A stretch of 64,000 nucleotides of DNA. Origin: Aestuariibaculum marinum. Lineage in GTDB: Bacteria > Bacteroidota > Bacteroidia > Flavobacteriales > Flavobacteriaceae. The position numbers were made by a program, and so were the translations under genes. Shown piece by piece: positions 19,882-29,076 of the stretch. Location: assembly GCF_014596975.1 (NCBI RefSeq), contig NZ_JACVXD010000001.1, positions 180,916 through 244,915 on the forward strand, given 5' to 3'. The notes under the pieces are model-generated. The model did not search any database, was not told the origin of the DNA, and saw only the letters and a program-made list of their open reading frames with translations. Position 1 is the first letter of the stretch. The number at the start of each line of letters is the position of its first letter.

Positions 19882-19976
19882 GGCAAGTCCTACACAACCA
19901 GCTCCTGTTGAATCCTCCAGGGCGGGAACGCAGCAAAGGTAAATGGTCGTAGCGGTGTGATGTAGGTAGCTTGCCT
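19882..19976 (+). ncRNA. ffs: Small signal recognition particle RNA (4.5S-like)
   Basis: The ends pair (GGCAAG at 19882, CTTGCC ending at 19975). The central hairpin carries the conserved SRP domain IV: AGG on the 5' side, a GGAA tetraloop closed by G-C pairs (GGCGGGAACGC), and AGCA on the 3' side. A run of T follows the 3' end as an intrinsic stop. The RNA binds Ffh and targets membrane proteins co-translationally. A match to the Bacteroidota promoter consensus lies just upstream. Confidence 0.92.
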
Positions 19977-20049
19977 TTTTTTATGCCTTTTTGTTTCCTA
20001 AAAAGCCATTCAAAATACTACCTTTACGTCTTCAAAAAAACATCAAAAT

Positions 20050-20853
20050 ATGTCTAAAGTTATTTTAATTACAGGAGGGTCTTCTGGTATAGGAAAATCT
20101 ATTGGAGAATATCTTACAGAAAGAGGATTTATTGTTTATGGTACCAGTAGAAATCCTGAAAAATATGCTGATAGCAAGTTTCCTATTTTAGCTTTAGATG
20201 TAAAAAATACAAATACTATAAAACAAACGGTTTCTACTATTATAGAAAACGAAGGTAGACTTGATGTAGCGATTAACAATGCAGGAGCCGGAATTACAGG
20301 AGCTATTGAAGAAATTCCGGAAGAGGAAATTAAGGCTAATTTTGATACTAATTTCTTCGGGCCTATTAATGTTATTAAAGCGGTGTTGCCGCAAATGCGA
20401 AAGCAAAATTCAGGCTTAATAATTAATATCACCTCTATTGCAGGTTATATGGGGTTACCATATCGCGGTGTTTATAGCGCGAGTAAAGGTGCTTTAGAAT
20501 TAATTACAGAGGCGTTTAGAATGGAGCTAAAGGGCTTTAATATTGACATGACAAATATTGCCCCAGGAGATTTTGCTACCAATATCGCTGCGGGACGTTA
20601 CCATGCGCCTTTGTTAGAGAATTCTCCTTATAAAGAGCCTTATGGTAATACTTTAGAGTTGATGAATACACATGTTGATAGTGGTAGCGACCCTTTAATG
20701 ATGGCAAAAGCCGTATATAAGGTGATAAACACTAAATCGCCTAAAGTACATTATAAAGTAGGGGAGTTTATGCAGAAATTTTCAATCGCTTTAAAGCGTA
20801 TTCTTCCTGATAAAGTTTATGAAAAGCTTTTAATGAATCACTATAAGCTGTAA
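20050..20853 (+). CDS. SDR family NAD(P)-dependent oxidoreductase
   Basis: 267 residues of a classical short-chain dehydrogenase. The cofactor motif TGGSSGIG is at residues 8-15, NNAG at 76-79, and the catalytic Ser129, Tyr142 and Lys146 (YSASK) are all present. Arg or Ser after the second strand (GTSRNP) would favour NADP, but this is a guess. The C-terminal part resembles retinol-dehydrogenase-like SDRs (KVHYKVGEFMQKF). Substrate unknown. It lies alone between the SRP RNA gene and a convergent lipoprotein gene. Confidence 0.9.
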   Translation: MSKVILITGGSSGIGKSIGEYLTERGFIVYGTSRNPEKYADSKFPILALDVKNTNTIKQTVSTIIENEGRLDVAINNAGAGITGAIEEIPEEEIKANFDTNFFGPINVIKAVLPQMRKQNSGLIINITSIAGYMGLPYRGVYSASKGALELITEAFRMELKGFNIDMTNIAPGDFATNIAAGRYHAPLLENSPYKEPYGNTLELMNTHVDSGSDPLMMAKAVYKVINTKSPKVHYKVGEFMQKFSIALKRILPDKVYEKLLMNHYKL

Positions 20854-20866
20854 AGGGCTAATAGTC

Positions 20867-22291
20867 TTATCTGTTAATCATTCCTAGTATTTCTTCTTCA
20901 AAATTTCTAGAGAAGATATTGGCGCCACTACTAACAATGGTCTTGCGTTTGTCTACCAAATAGGTTTTTGTCATAGGTTGTACAGCAAGGAATTCTTTCG
21001 AAACCTTTGGATTTTTTAGAACGTATTCAAACTGTAAAGGGAACCTTTTGTCTACAAGCGATTTTTTAATTTTATCACTGTCGTAGTTGTCTATATTAAC
21101 AGAAATAAAGTTCACCTCAGGATACTTCATTCTTAATTCTCTAAGCTTGTAATGACTTTCTTTAAAGTGATCGTAGTACAAATGCGACCAAAAGGTAATA
21201 ACAGTAGGTCTGGTTATTGTTTCTTTAAGGTCTAAATCATTATTTCTAAAATCCATAACCTTCACCGATGGGAAAGGTGCTCCGTTTTTTGTAACATCAA
21301 GCATGGATACAAAACGCTTAAGGTTTTCCTTGCTTTGTTCGTCGTTACTTTTGTTTAAGAATGAATTCAGAAGTTTGTTATTATTAACAGAGTCTGTGCT
21401 TTTTGCCAGATAATTTATGGTATAATAGTGAAGCAGCTCATCTTTAATAAGAGGATTATCTACTAAACTATCAATCAATTCTAGTTTATCTAAGGTATAA
21501 CAAAGCGAACTTCTGTTAAAATGCCCTTTATCATTATGGTTATAGTGCTCATGAAGCGCCATATTATTAAAGCTATGTCTTAAAAACTTATCGTAGTAGT
21601 GATTGTCCTTAAAGAAGGCATCATTATAATCGATAGATTTTCTGTAATCATAAAAATCTTTTGGTAAAGACTCCAGGATTGAGCTTTTATCTCTTCCGTA
21701 ATGTACAAAAGGGTACACCTCTCTACTTGAATAATAGTTATAGTTAATGTCTGCCATAGCTATTTTATCAAATAGCTCGGAAGTTTCATAACGATCTTTA
21801 AAAAGCTTTAAGTTTTTAAGTTTGATAAATTTTAAAGAATCAATACGTTTTATATAAACAGTAGGCTTTAACTGGCAGTATTTAAAAATATTTTTTTCCT
21901 GAATTTCGTTTGCTAAAAACTCATTAATTAAGTAGTTGTTCTTTTTATCGCCACGACCTGTATAAACCAAAGATTCATCAAACTCCAGTGTATTTAATCT
22001 AAAAAGTAAGCTGTCTTGAGGTTCTAAGAATACAACTTGAATTTCGCCGCCATGGTGAAACGTATAAAGTCCGCCACTTTCAATATTTTCTAATTTGTAA
22101 AGAAAGCGATTACGATGATCTAACTTAACGGTATCTATAATTTTATCGGCTTTAGAGAGTACCACAAAGTCATTGCCTGGATTAATAATTTCTCCGCCAA
22201 AATATGCATAATTATCATTTTCAGCTTTTTTATCATCCACACAGTTAAACAGTGATAAACCTAAAAATATGCATAAATAGTGTAATCTCAT
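20867..22291 (-). CDS. Lipoprotein with thioredoxin-like (TlpA-type) domain lacking the CxxC motif
   Basis: 474 residues. Lipobox LFNC with Cys17 suggests an envelope lipoprotein. The N-terminal region (~25-110) resembles the DUF4369-type beta domain that precedes many Bacteroidota TlpA-like proteins (GGEIINPGNDFVVLSK). The middle (~110-330) is helical and unrecognised. The C-terminal ~130 residues have a thioredoxin-fold pattern (TVITFWSHLYYDH, VNFISVNIDN, MTKTYLVDKRKTIV). Where a redox protein has WCxxC, this one has WSHLYYDH, so disulphide chemistry is unlikely. Function unknown. It is convergent with the SDR gene with a 13-bp gap. Confidence 0.75.
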   Translation of the reverse strand: MRLHYLCIFLGLSLFNCVDDKKAENDNYAYFGGEIINPGNDFVVLSKADKIIDTVKLDHRNRFLYKLENIESGGLYTFHHGGEIQVVFLEPQDSLLFRLNTLEFDESLVYTGRGDKKNNYLINEFLANEIQEKNIFKYCQLKPTVYIKRIDSLKFIKLKNLKLFKDRYETSELFDKIAMADINYNYYSSREVYPFVHYGRDKSSILESLPKDFYDYRKSIDYNDAFFKDNHYYDKFLRHSFNNMALHEHYNHNDKGHFNRSSLCYTLDKLELIDSLVDNPLIKDELLHYYTINYLAKSTDSVNNNKLLNSFLNKSNDEQSKENLKRFVSMLDVTKNGAPFPSVKVMDFRNNDLDLKETITRPTVITFWSHLYYDHFKESHYKLRELRMKYPEVNFISVNIDNYDSDKIKKSLVDKRFPLQFEYVLKNPKVSKEFLAVQPMTKTYLVDKRKTIVSSGANIFSRNFEEEILGMINR

Positions 22292-22461
22292 AGAATGTTT
22301 GGTCGACTTTATTACAATACAAAAATATGGGTTGTATTGATATAGTGCTGTTAAGGCGTTGTTAAAGTTGAAACTTCGAAAAAACAGCTAATATAACAAA
22401 ATCATTGATTCATTGGTGGTAAAATTCAGTATTGAAGTTTCCACTTACCGATTGAATTTTC

Positions 22462-22469
22462 TACTTTTG
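22462..22469 (+). promoter_or_regulatory. Putative -7 box (TACTTTTG) for the ABC-F gene
   Basis: TACTTTTG fits TAnnTTTG and lies 110 bp upstream of the ABC-F start. The -33 half is only TTT at the expected distance. The remaining leader has no obvious open frame. Confidence 0.4.
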
Positions 22470-22522
22470 CACAAATGTAATCTAAGTCAGGTATTATAAA
22501 GATTATAAAGGGCTTGCTTTAG

Positions 22523-24205
<1,683 letters not shown>

Positions 24206-24221
24206 TTCAACAATTTATAAT

Positions 24222-24256
24222 AAAAAAAGCGGCTTCATTAGAAGCCGCTTTTTTTT
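24222..24256. terminator. Bidirectional terminator
   Basis: Stem AAGCGGCTTC / GAAGCCGCTT with a 4-base loop, flanked by A-run and T-run. It serves the ABC-F gene (+) and the DUF2007 pair (-). Confidence 0.9.
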
Positions 24257-24269
24257 ACTGAAATAATTC

Positions 24270-24509
24270 TTAGGCTTCCAATTCGGAAGTAATATCGTTT
24301 ATTATTTGTGTTGCTCTCTCCTGTTCATCTTGATGAACAAACACTTCTTGAAAACCCGGAAGAATACCACCACCAAAACCAGCCAATCGAGCCGATTCGG
24401 TTTGGTCTTTAACAATAGGGTTGATGTTGGCATCCTCAAGTTCTAAAACGAAACGCTTCACCATAATTGCATCGCCTGTATATATTTTTGTGTATTCTGA
24501 TGTTTTCAT
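24270..24509 (-). CDS. DUF2007 domain-containing protein (copy 2)
   Basis: 79 residues, cytoplasmic, with the DUF2007 pattern: YTKIYTGDAIMVKRFVLELE at the N-terminus, then VKDQTES and QEVFVHQDEQERA. It is a tandem paralogue of the gene just upstream, 2 bp away. DUF2007 members are small beta-alpha-beta proteins, often proposed to be signal transducing, without a proven activity. The two copies differ mainly in the central glycine-rich loop (AGFGGGILPG here). Confidence 0.85.
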   Translation of the reverse strand: MKTSEYTKIYTGDAIMVKRFVLELEDANINPIVKDQTESARLAGFGGGILPGFQEVFVHQDEQERATQIINDITSELEA

Positions 24510-24511
24510 AA

Positions 24512-24748
24512 TTAAGCTTCTAATTCAGGGGTTAAACCATCTATAACTTTGGTAGCAGCTTCAAGCTCATCTTTATGAACAAAAACTTCCTGGTAATCCC
24601 TGTTTCCACCAAAGACATCTGATATTAACCCGGTTTCTGATTGCTCCTTAACAACAGCACTAATGCCTATTTTATCTAATTCGTGAATTACACGTCTAGT
24701 GGTTACTAAACTTCCCGTATATATTTTTATGTAATTAGAGTCTTTCAT
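24512..24748 (-). CDS. DUF2007 domain-containing protein (copy 1)
   Basis: 78 residues. Same fold pattern as its downstream neighbour: YIKIYTGSLVTTRRVIHELD, VKEQSETG, YQEVFVHKDELEAA. The two share the same length, order of motifs and final ELEA, which points to tandem duplication. They are probably co-transcribed and end at the shared terminator at 24222-24256. Function unknown. Confidence 0.85.
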   Translation of the reverse strand: MKDSNYIKIYTGSLVTTRRVIHELDKIGISAVVKEQSETGLISDVFGGNRDYQEVFVHKDELEAATKVIDGLTPELEA

Positions 24749-24863
24749 GGTATTAAGTTTTAATAGTTGTCTTCTAAAGATACGATATTTTTGGGAATTT
24801 ACATCGGCTAGAGCACTTCAAAAGTCGGCTTTATTGACTATATTTAATATATAAATCAATACC

Positions 24864-25619
24864 GTGAAAAATCTACAATTCGTATTCCTGCTATTAGCGC
24901 TCATTGCCGAGGTTATAGGGACAATTGGTGGTTTCGGGTCTTCAGTTTTTTTCGTACCTATTGCTAATTTTTATTTTGATTTTCAAACGGTTCTAGGTAT
25001 TACTGCCGTGTTTCATGTGGTGAGTAATTTGAGTAAAATAGCCTTGTTTAAAAAAGGAATTGATAAAAAGTTAATCCTTTATATAGGCGTTCCGGCTGTG
25101 TTGTTTGTTATAATAGGTGGTGTGGTGAGTAAGTATTTAAAAGTGACTTTTTTAGAGTTGTTTTTAGGTTTGTTTTTAGTATCCCTGAGTTTGCTATTTC
25201 TCATTAAGAAAGATTTAATTATTAAACCACATAAAAAAGAAGCTGTAATTGGCGGAACGTTGTCTGGGTTCGTGGCCGGAGTAGTGGGAACAGGAGGAGC
25301 CATTCGAGGGCTTACCATGGCAGCGTTTAATCTGGAAAAAAATGTATTTATAGCAACTTCTGCAATTATAGATTTTGGAGTTGATTTGAGCCGAACCATT
25401 GTATATTTCTTCAACGGGTATATTAAAGAAGATATCTTAATTTATATTCCGTTTTTGGTAGGCATTGGCATTTTGGGTACGTATTTAGGAAAATTGCTTT
25501 TGAATAAAATCTCACAGGAAAATTTTAAAAAAATCTCTCTGGGATTAATATTAATTATTGGGATTGTAACGATAATAAAAAGCGCATTTGATTTTTTTAA
25601 TCAAATGCGCTTTTGTTAA
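24864..25619 (+). CDS. TauE/SafE-family membrane permease
   Basis: 251 residues beginning at a GTG codon, with about seven to eight hydrophobic helices. The two TauE/SafE-type glycine-rich repeats are visible: IGTIGGFGSSVFFVP near residue 18 and GFVAGVVGTGGAIRG near 130. The family exports sulphite or organosulphur anions, but many members have unknown substrates. The last ~13 codons (KSAFDFFNQMRFC) are themselves the hairpin of a transcription terminator, so the C-terminal tail is set by the terminator sequence. It converges on pheT with an 17-bp gap. Confidence 0.82.
   Translation: MKNLQFVFLLLALIAEVIGTIGGFGSSVFFVPIANFYFDFQTVLGITAVFHVVSNLSKIALFKKGIDKKLILYIGVPAVLFVIIGGVVSKYLKVTFLELFLGLFLVSLSLLFLIKKDLIIKPHKKEAVIGGTLSGFVAGVVGTGGAIRGLTMAAFNLEKNVFIATSAIIDFGVDLSRTIVYFFNGYIKEDILIYIPFLVGIGILGTYLGKLLLNKISQENFKKISLGLILIIGIVTIIKSAFDFFNQMRFC
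25577..25614. terminator. Bidirectional terminator overlapping the end of the TauE/SafE gene
   Basis: AGCGCATTTGAT (25581-25592) pairs exactly with ATCAAATGCGCT (25600-25611), flanked by AAAA and TTTT. It lies before the stop codon at 25617 and 23 bp from the pheT stop. Confidence 0.85.
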
Positions 25620-25636
25620 AATATCTAAATCGTAAA

Positions 25637-28066
25637 TTATCTTAATTCTGCACCTAACTGGCTTTCAAAATTAGATTGTAATTTACTCATAATCTTATCA
25701 ATTTGTTTATCGTTAAGGGTTTTGTTTTCATCTTGAAGCGTAAAACTTACGGCGTAACTCTTTTTGCCGGCAGGTAATTTTTTTCCTTGATATACATCAA
25801 ATAGATTTACACTTTTTAGTAATTGCTTCTCTGTTTTTCTTGCAATTTTATAAATCGATTCGAATGTAACCTGATCGTCTAGTAATAAGGCGAAATCACG
25901 ACGAACTTCCGGATATTTAGGTATTGGTTGAAATACCACTTTATTACGTTTTACAATCGTTAAAATAGTATCCCAGTCGAAATCTGCAAATAATACTTCC
26001 TGAATAATATCGAAATGCTTTAAGATCGGTTTTTTCACTAATCCAAAATCTACCAATTTCATTTTTCCTAAACTGAAACTAACACCTTCAGCAAAGACAT
26101 CCGAGCTTACCGGACTTTCATTGTAATTTGAAATGCCTAAGCGCTCTAAAACGTTAATCACATAACCTTTTAAGTAGAAGAAATCGCTTTTTGTACTTGG
26201 TGAATTCCAATTTTCATCAGCTTGGTTTCCCGTTACAAATAACGCTAAGTGTTTAAATTCTTCTCTTTTATCTTCAGTGAATCCGTGGTATGTTTTTCCG
26301 AATTCAAAGAATTTTAAATCACTACGTCTTCTGTTAATGTTAAAAGACACAGCTTCTAATCCTGAGAATAACAATGATTGTCTTAATACAGATAAATCAC
26401 TACTTAATGGATTTAGCATACTAATGTTATGCTCTTCTTTTAGCTGTTCACTTAACGCTGCATAATTAGGCGTTGTTAACGAATTGGATAGTGTTTCAAA
26501 GAACCCTAAAGAAGCCAACTGATCTCCAATAATATTTTGAATTTTATGATCTTCAAAACGTGTTGAATTAGAAATGGAAGCGTTTAATTTCTCGGTAGTT
26601 TTAATATTGTTGTAGCCGTAAACACGAAGTATTTCTTCAATAATATCGGCTTCACGTTGCACATCGTTTCTGTAAGCAGGAACCGTTAACCCTAAACCAG
26701 CTTCGGTAACGTTATTCACTTTAATTTCTAAAGATGATAAAATACGCTTAATAGTTTCCTTCGGAATTTCTTCACCGATTAATTTTTTAGCACTATCAAA
26801 GCTTAAACGTACCTGGAAATCTTCAATTTTGTTAGGGTAGAAGTCCATAACATCTGAAGTTATTTCACCTCCGGCAATTTCTTTAATCAATAAAGCTGCT
26901 CGTTTTAATGCATATTCGGTTGTATTAGGGTCAATACCACGTTCAAAACGGAATGATGCATCGGTATTTAAGGCATGACGCTTAGCAGTTTTACGAACGC
27001 TTACCGGATTGAAGTAAGCACTTTCTAAAAAGATGCTTGTAGTTGTTTCTGAAACACCTGAATACTCGCCACCAAAAACACCAGCGATACACATTGGTTT
27101 TTCGGCATCACAAATCATTAAATCATCTTCGTGCAATTCACGTTCAACACCATCTAAGGTTTTGAATTTTGTTCCTGAAGGCAGTGTTTTTACTTCTACT
27201 TTCTGACCTTCAATTTTAGCTGCGTCAAAAGCGTGAAGCGGCTGACCTAATTCGTGTAGTACGTAATTAGTAGCGTCAACAATATTATTAATAGGAGCTA
27301 AACCTATCGCTTTTAACCTATGTTGTAACCAAGCAGGCGATTCTTTTACCTTTAAGCCTGAAATAGTAACACCGCAATATCTTGGTGCTAGGTCTTTATT
27401 TTTTACTTCAACATCAATTTTTAATGTTCTGCTATCCACATGAAACGCACTAACTGATGGCGTGATTAACTCTAAATTAATTTCTTTCTGTACTAAACCA
27501 GCTTTTAGATCACGAGCGGTACCCCAGTGACTCATGGCATCGGCACGATTTGGTGTTAATCCGATTTCGAATACATGGTCGTTTTCAATTTCAAATAAAT
27601 CGGCACAAGGTGTTCCAACAGCAATGTCACTATCTAAAACCATGATGCCATCGTGCGATTTACCTAAACCTAGTTCGTCTTCGGCACAAATCATTCCGTG
27701 ACTTTCTTCACCACGAATTTTTCCTTTTTTAATGGTCCAGGCTTCTCCTTCTTCAGTGTATAATGTGGTTCCAATAGTAGCAACAGGAACTTTTTGTCCG
27801 GCAGCAACATTAGGTGCACCGCATACAATTTGAACAGGAGCATCGCCGCCAATATTTACGGTAGTAACTTTTAATTTATCGGCATTAGAATGTTGTTCGC
27901 ATGTTAGTACCTCGCCAACAACAACACCTTGTAAACCACCTTTTACAGATTGGTAGGTATCAATACCTTCAACCTCTAAACCTAAATCTGTAAGTAAATC
28001 ACCAGTCTCCTCTGGTGTCCAATCTGTTTTTATAAATTGTTTTAACCAATTATAAGAAATCTTCAT
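25637..28066 (-). CDS. pheT: Phenylalanine--tRNA ligase beta subunit
   Basis: 809 residues, the normal length. The N-terminal starts MKISYNWLKQFIKTDW and carries the EMAP-like tRNA-binding domain (~40-150, VVVGEVLTCEQHSNADKLKVT). The B3/B4 editing core has NRADAMSHWG and VDATNYVLHELGQPLHAFDA; B5 has FYPNKIEDFQV and EILRVYGYNNI; the C-terminal FDX-ACB domain has PKYPEVRRDFALLLDD and SFTLQDENKTL. It pairs with PheS, which is not in this window. It is transcribed alone or after the small helical protein gene 118 bp upstream. Confidence 0.97.
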   Translation of the reverse strand: MKISYNWLKQFIKTDWTPEETGDLLTDLGLEVEGIDTYQSVKGGLQGVVVGEVLTCEQHSNADKLKVTTVNIGGDAPVQIVCGAPNVAAGQKVPVATIGTTLYTEEGEAWTIKKGKIRGEESHGMICAEDELGLGKSHDGIMVLDSDIAVGTPCADLFEIENDHVFEIGLTPNRADAMSHWGTARDLKAGLVQKEINLELITPSVSAFHVDSRTLKIDVEVKNKDLAPRYCGVTISGLKVKESPAWLQHRLKAIGLAPINNIVDATNYVLHELGQPLHAFDAAKIEGQKVEVKTLPSGTKFKTLDGVERELHEDDLMICDAEKPMCIAGVFGGEYSGVSETTTSIFLESAYFNPVSVRKTAKRHALNTDASFRFERGIDPNTTEYALKRAALLIKEIAGGEITSDVMDFYPNKIEDFQVRLSFDSAKKLIGEEIPKETIKRILSSLEIKVNNVTEAGLGLTVPAYRNDVQREADIIEEILRVYGYNNIKTTEKLNASISNSTRFEDHKIQNIIGDQLASLGFFETLSNSLTTPNYAALSEQLKEEHNISMLNPLSSDLSVLRQSLLFSGLEAVSFNINRRRSDLKFFEFGKTYHGFTEDKREEFKHLALFVTGNQADENWNSPSTKSDFFYLKGYVINVLERLGISNYNESPVSSDVFAEGVSFSLGKMKLVDFGLVKKPILKHFDIIQEVLFADFDWDTILTIVKRNKVVFQPIPKYPEVRRDFALLLDDQVTFESIYKIARKTEKQLLKSVNLFDVYQGKKLPAGKKSYAVSFTLQDENKTLNDKQIDKIMSKLQSNFESQLGAELR

Positions 28067-28184
28067 AAACCAAGTTCTAATTTAAGGCTGTAAAGATAAA
28101 ATATTGCGGTTAGCATTCAAACATAAACCCCTAATTTATCTCGTTTTTAAAAGGATATTAAACAACAGTGTGTTAAGTTTAAAA

Positions 28185-28655
28185 TTATAGGTTTTCGATA
28201 AGCAAATTATAGTCGTATTGCAGGTCTTCATGAAGAGTAGAAACTGTTTTTTTAACTAACGCTAATTGTCGGTTATAAAGGTTTTGGAGCTGTGCACTTC
28301 GTTTGTAACTTGGTTTAAAATCTTTTAAAACCTGTAGGAAGTAGAGTAGAAGCTCAACCTCGGTTTCTTTGTTTTGAGAGTATCGAATATACTTTTTAGT
28401 TTGCGTTAAAATTTTACGAACACTTTTTCTAATGTAGAAATAACTTTTCGTGTTTATGGCTTGAAACTGTGTGTCTATATGCTGTTTGATACTTTCTATA
28501 TAACCGTTTTCATGATCAGCTTCAAAAAGCAAATAGGTGACAAGCTCCTTATTTTCTTTTTTGAATTTAGATAGTCTTAGGCAGAGTTCTATAAGTTCTT
28601 CTGGAGATTTGTGTTTTAACTCCTTTTTTATGTTCGCAATAGAAGTGGCCTTCAA
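28185..28655 (-). CDS. Conserved hypothetical helical protein
   Basis: 156 residues, no signal peptide or membrane segment, lysine-rich and almost wholly helical in appearance (KKELKHKSPEELIELCLRLSKFKKENKELVTYLLFE). I recall similar small proteins in Flavobacteriaceae but know no function. It starts 3 bp after the DoxX gene ends, so the two are likely translated from one message with the E1 gene upstream. The final PheT gene is 118 bp downstream. Confidence 0.7.
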   Translation of the reverse strand: MKATSIANIKKELKHKSPEELIELCLRLSKFKKENKELVTYLLFEADHENGYIESIKQHIDTQFQAINTKSYFYIRKSVRKILTQTKKYIRYSQNKETEVELLLYFLQVLKDFKPSYKRSAQLQNLYNRQLALVKKTVSTLHEDLQYDYNLLIENL

Positions 28656-28658
28656 AGC

Positions 28659-29042
28659 TTATTGCTTTTTGAATCCATCAATAGAAAATTTACCTGGTCC
28701 CATTAAGAATATAGCAATAAAGCCGATTAGATATAAAATCGATTTTTCTTTAACACCAATTGGGTCGCTGGCATGAACTATGAATCCAGCCACCAACATA
28801 GTTATAATTACTGGGATGGTTGCCCAACGGGTTTTAAAACCAATTAGTACTAGTAATGGTGCTACGGCTTCACCAATAATTGCAAGGCTCAATGATAACG
28901 GCTGGCCTAAGCCAATAGGGTCGGCGAATTTGATAGGGCCTAAAAACAGGGATTGAAATTTAGGGATACCATGCGTAAGCATCATGACGCAGAATCCTAT
29001 TCTTAGAACTAGTAAACCGATATCAGGAAAATTCCTCTTCAT
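28659..29042 (-). CDS. DoxX family membrane protein
   Basis: 127 residues with four hydrophobic helices. The DoxX pattern is clear: LLVLRIGFCVMMLTHGIPKF in helix 1, LSLSLAIIGEAVAPLLVLIGFKTRWA in the middle, and a final GPGKFSIDG. Family members are small inner-membrane proteins linked to redox or thiosulphate metabolism, but the precise role is unknown. It sits 34 bp downstream of the E1 dehydrogenase gene and 3 bp before the helical protein gene, suggesting a three-gene transcript. Confidence 0.85.
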   Translation of the reverse strand: MKRNFPDIGLLVLRIGFCVMMLTHGIPKFQSLFLGPIKFADPIGLGQPLSLSLAIIGEAVAPLLVLIGFKTRWATIPVIITMLVAGFIVHASDPIGVKEKSILYLIGFIAIFLMGPGKFSIDGFKKQ

Positions 29043-29076
29043 AAGTAGTATATATTTGAATTAAATATACACTAAT

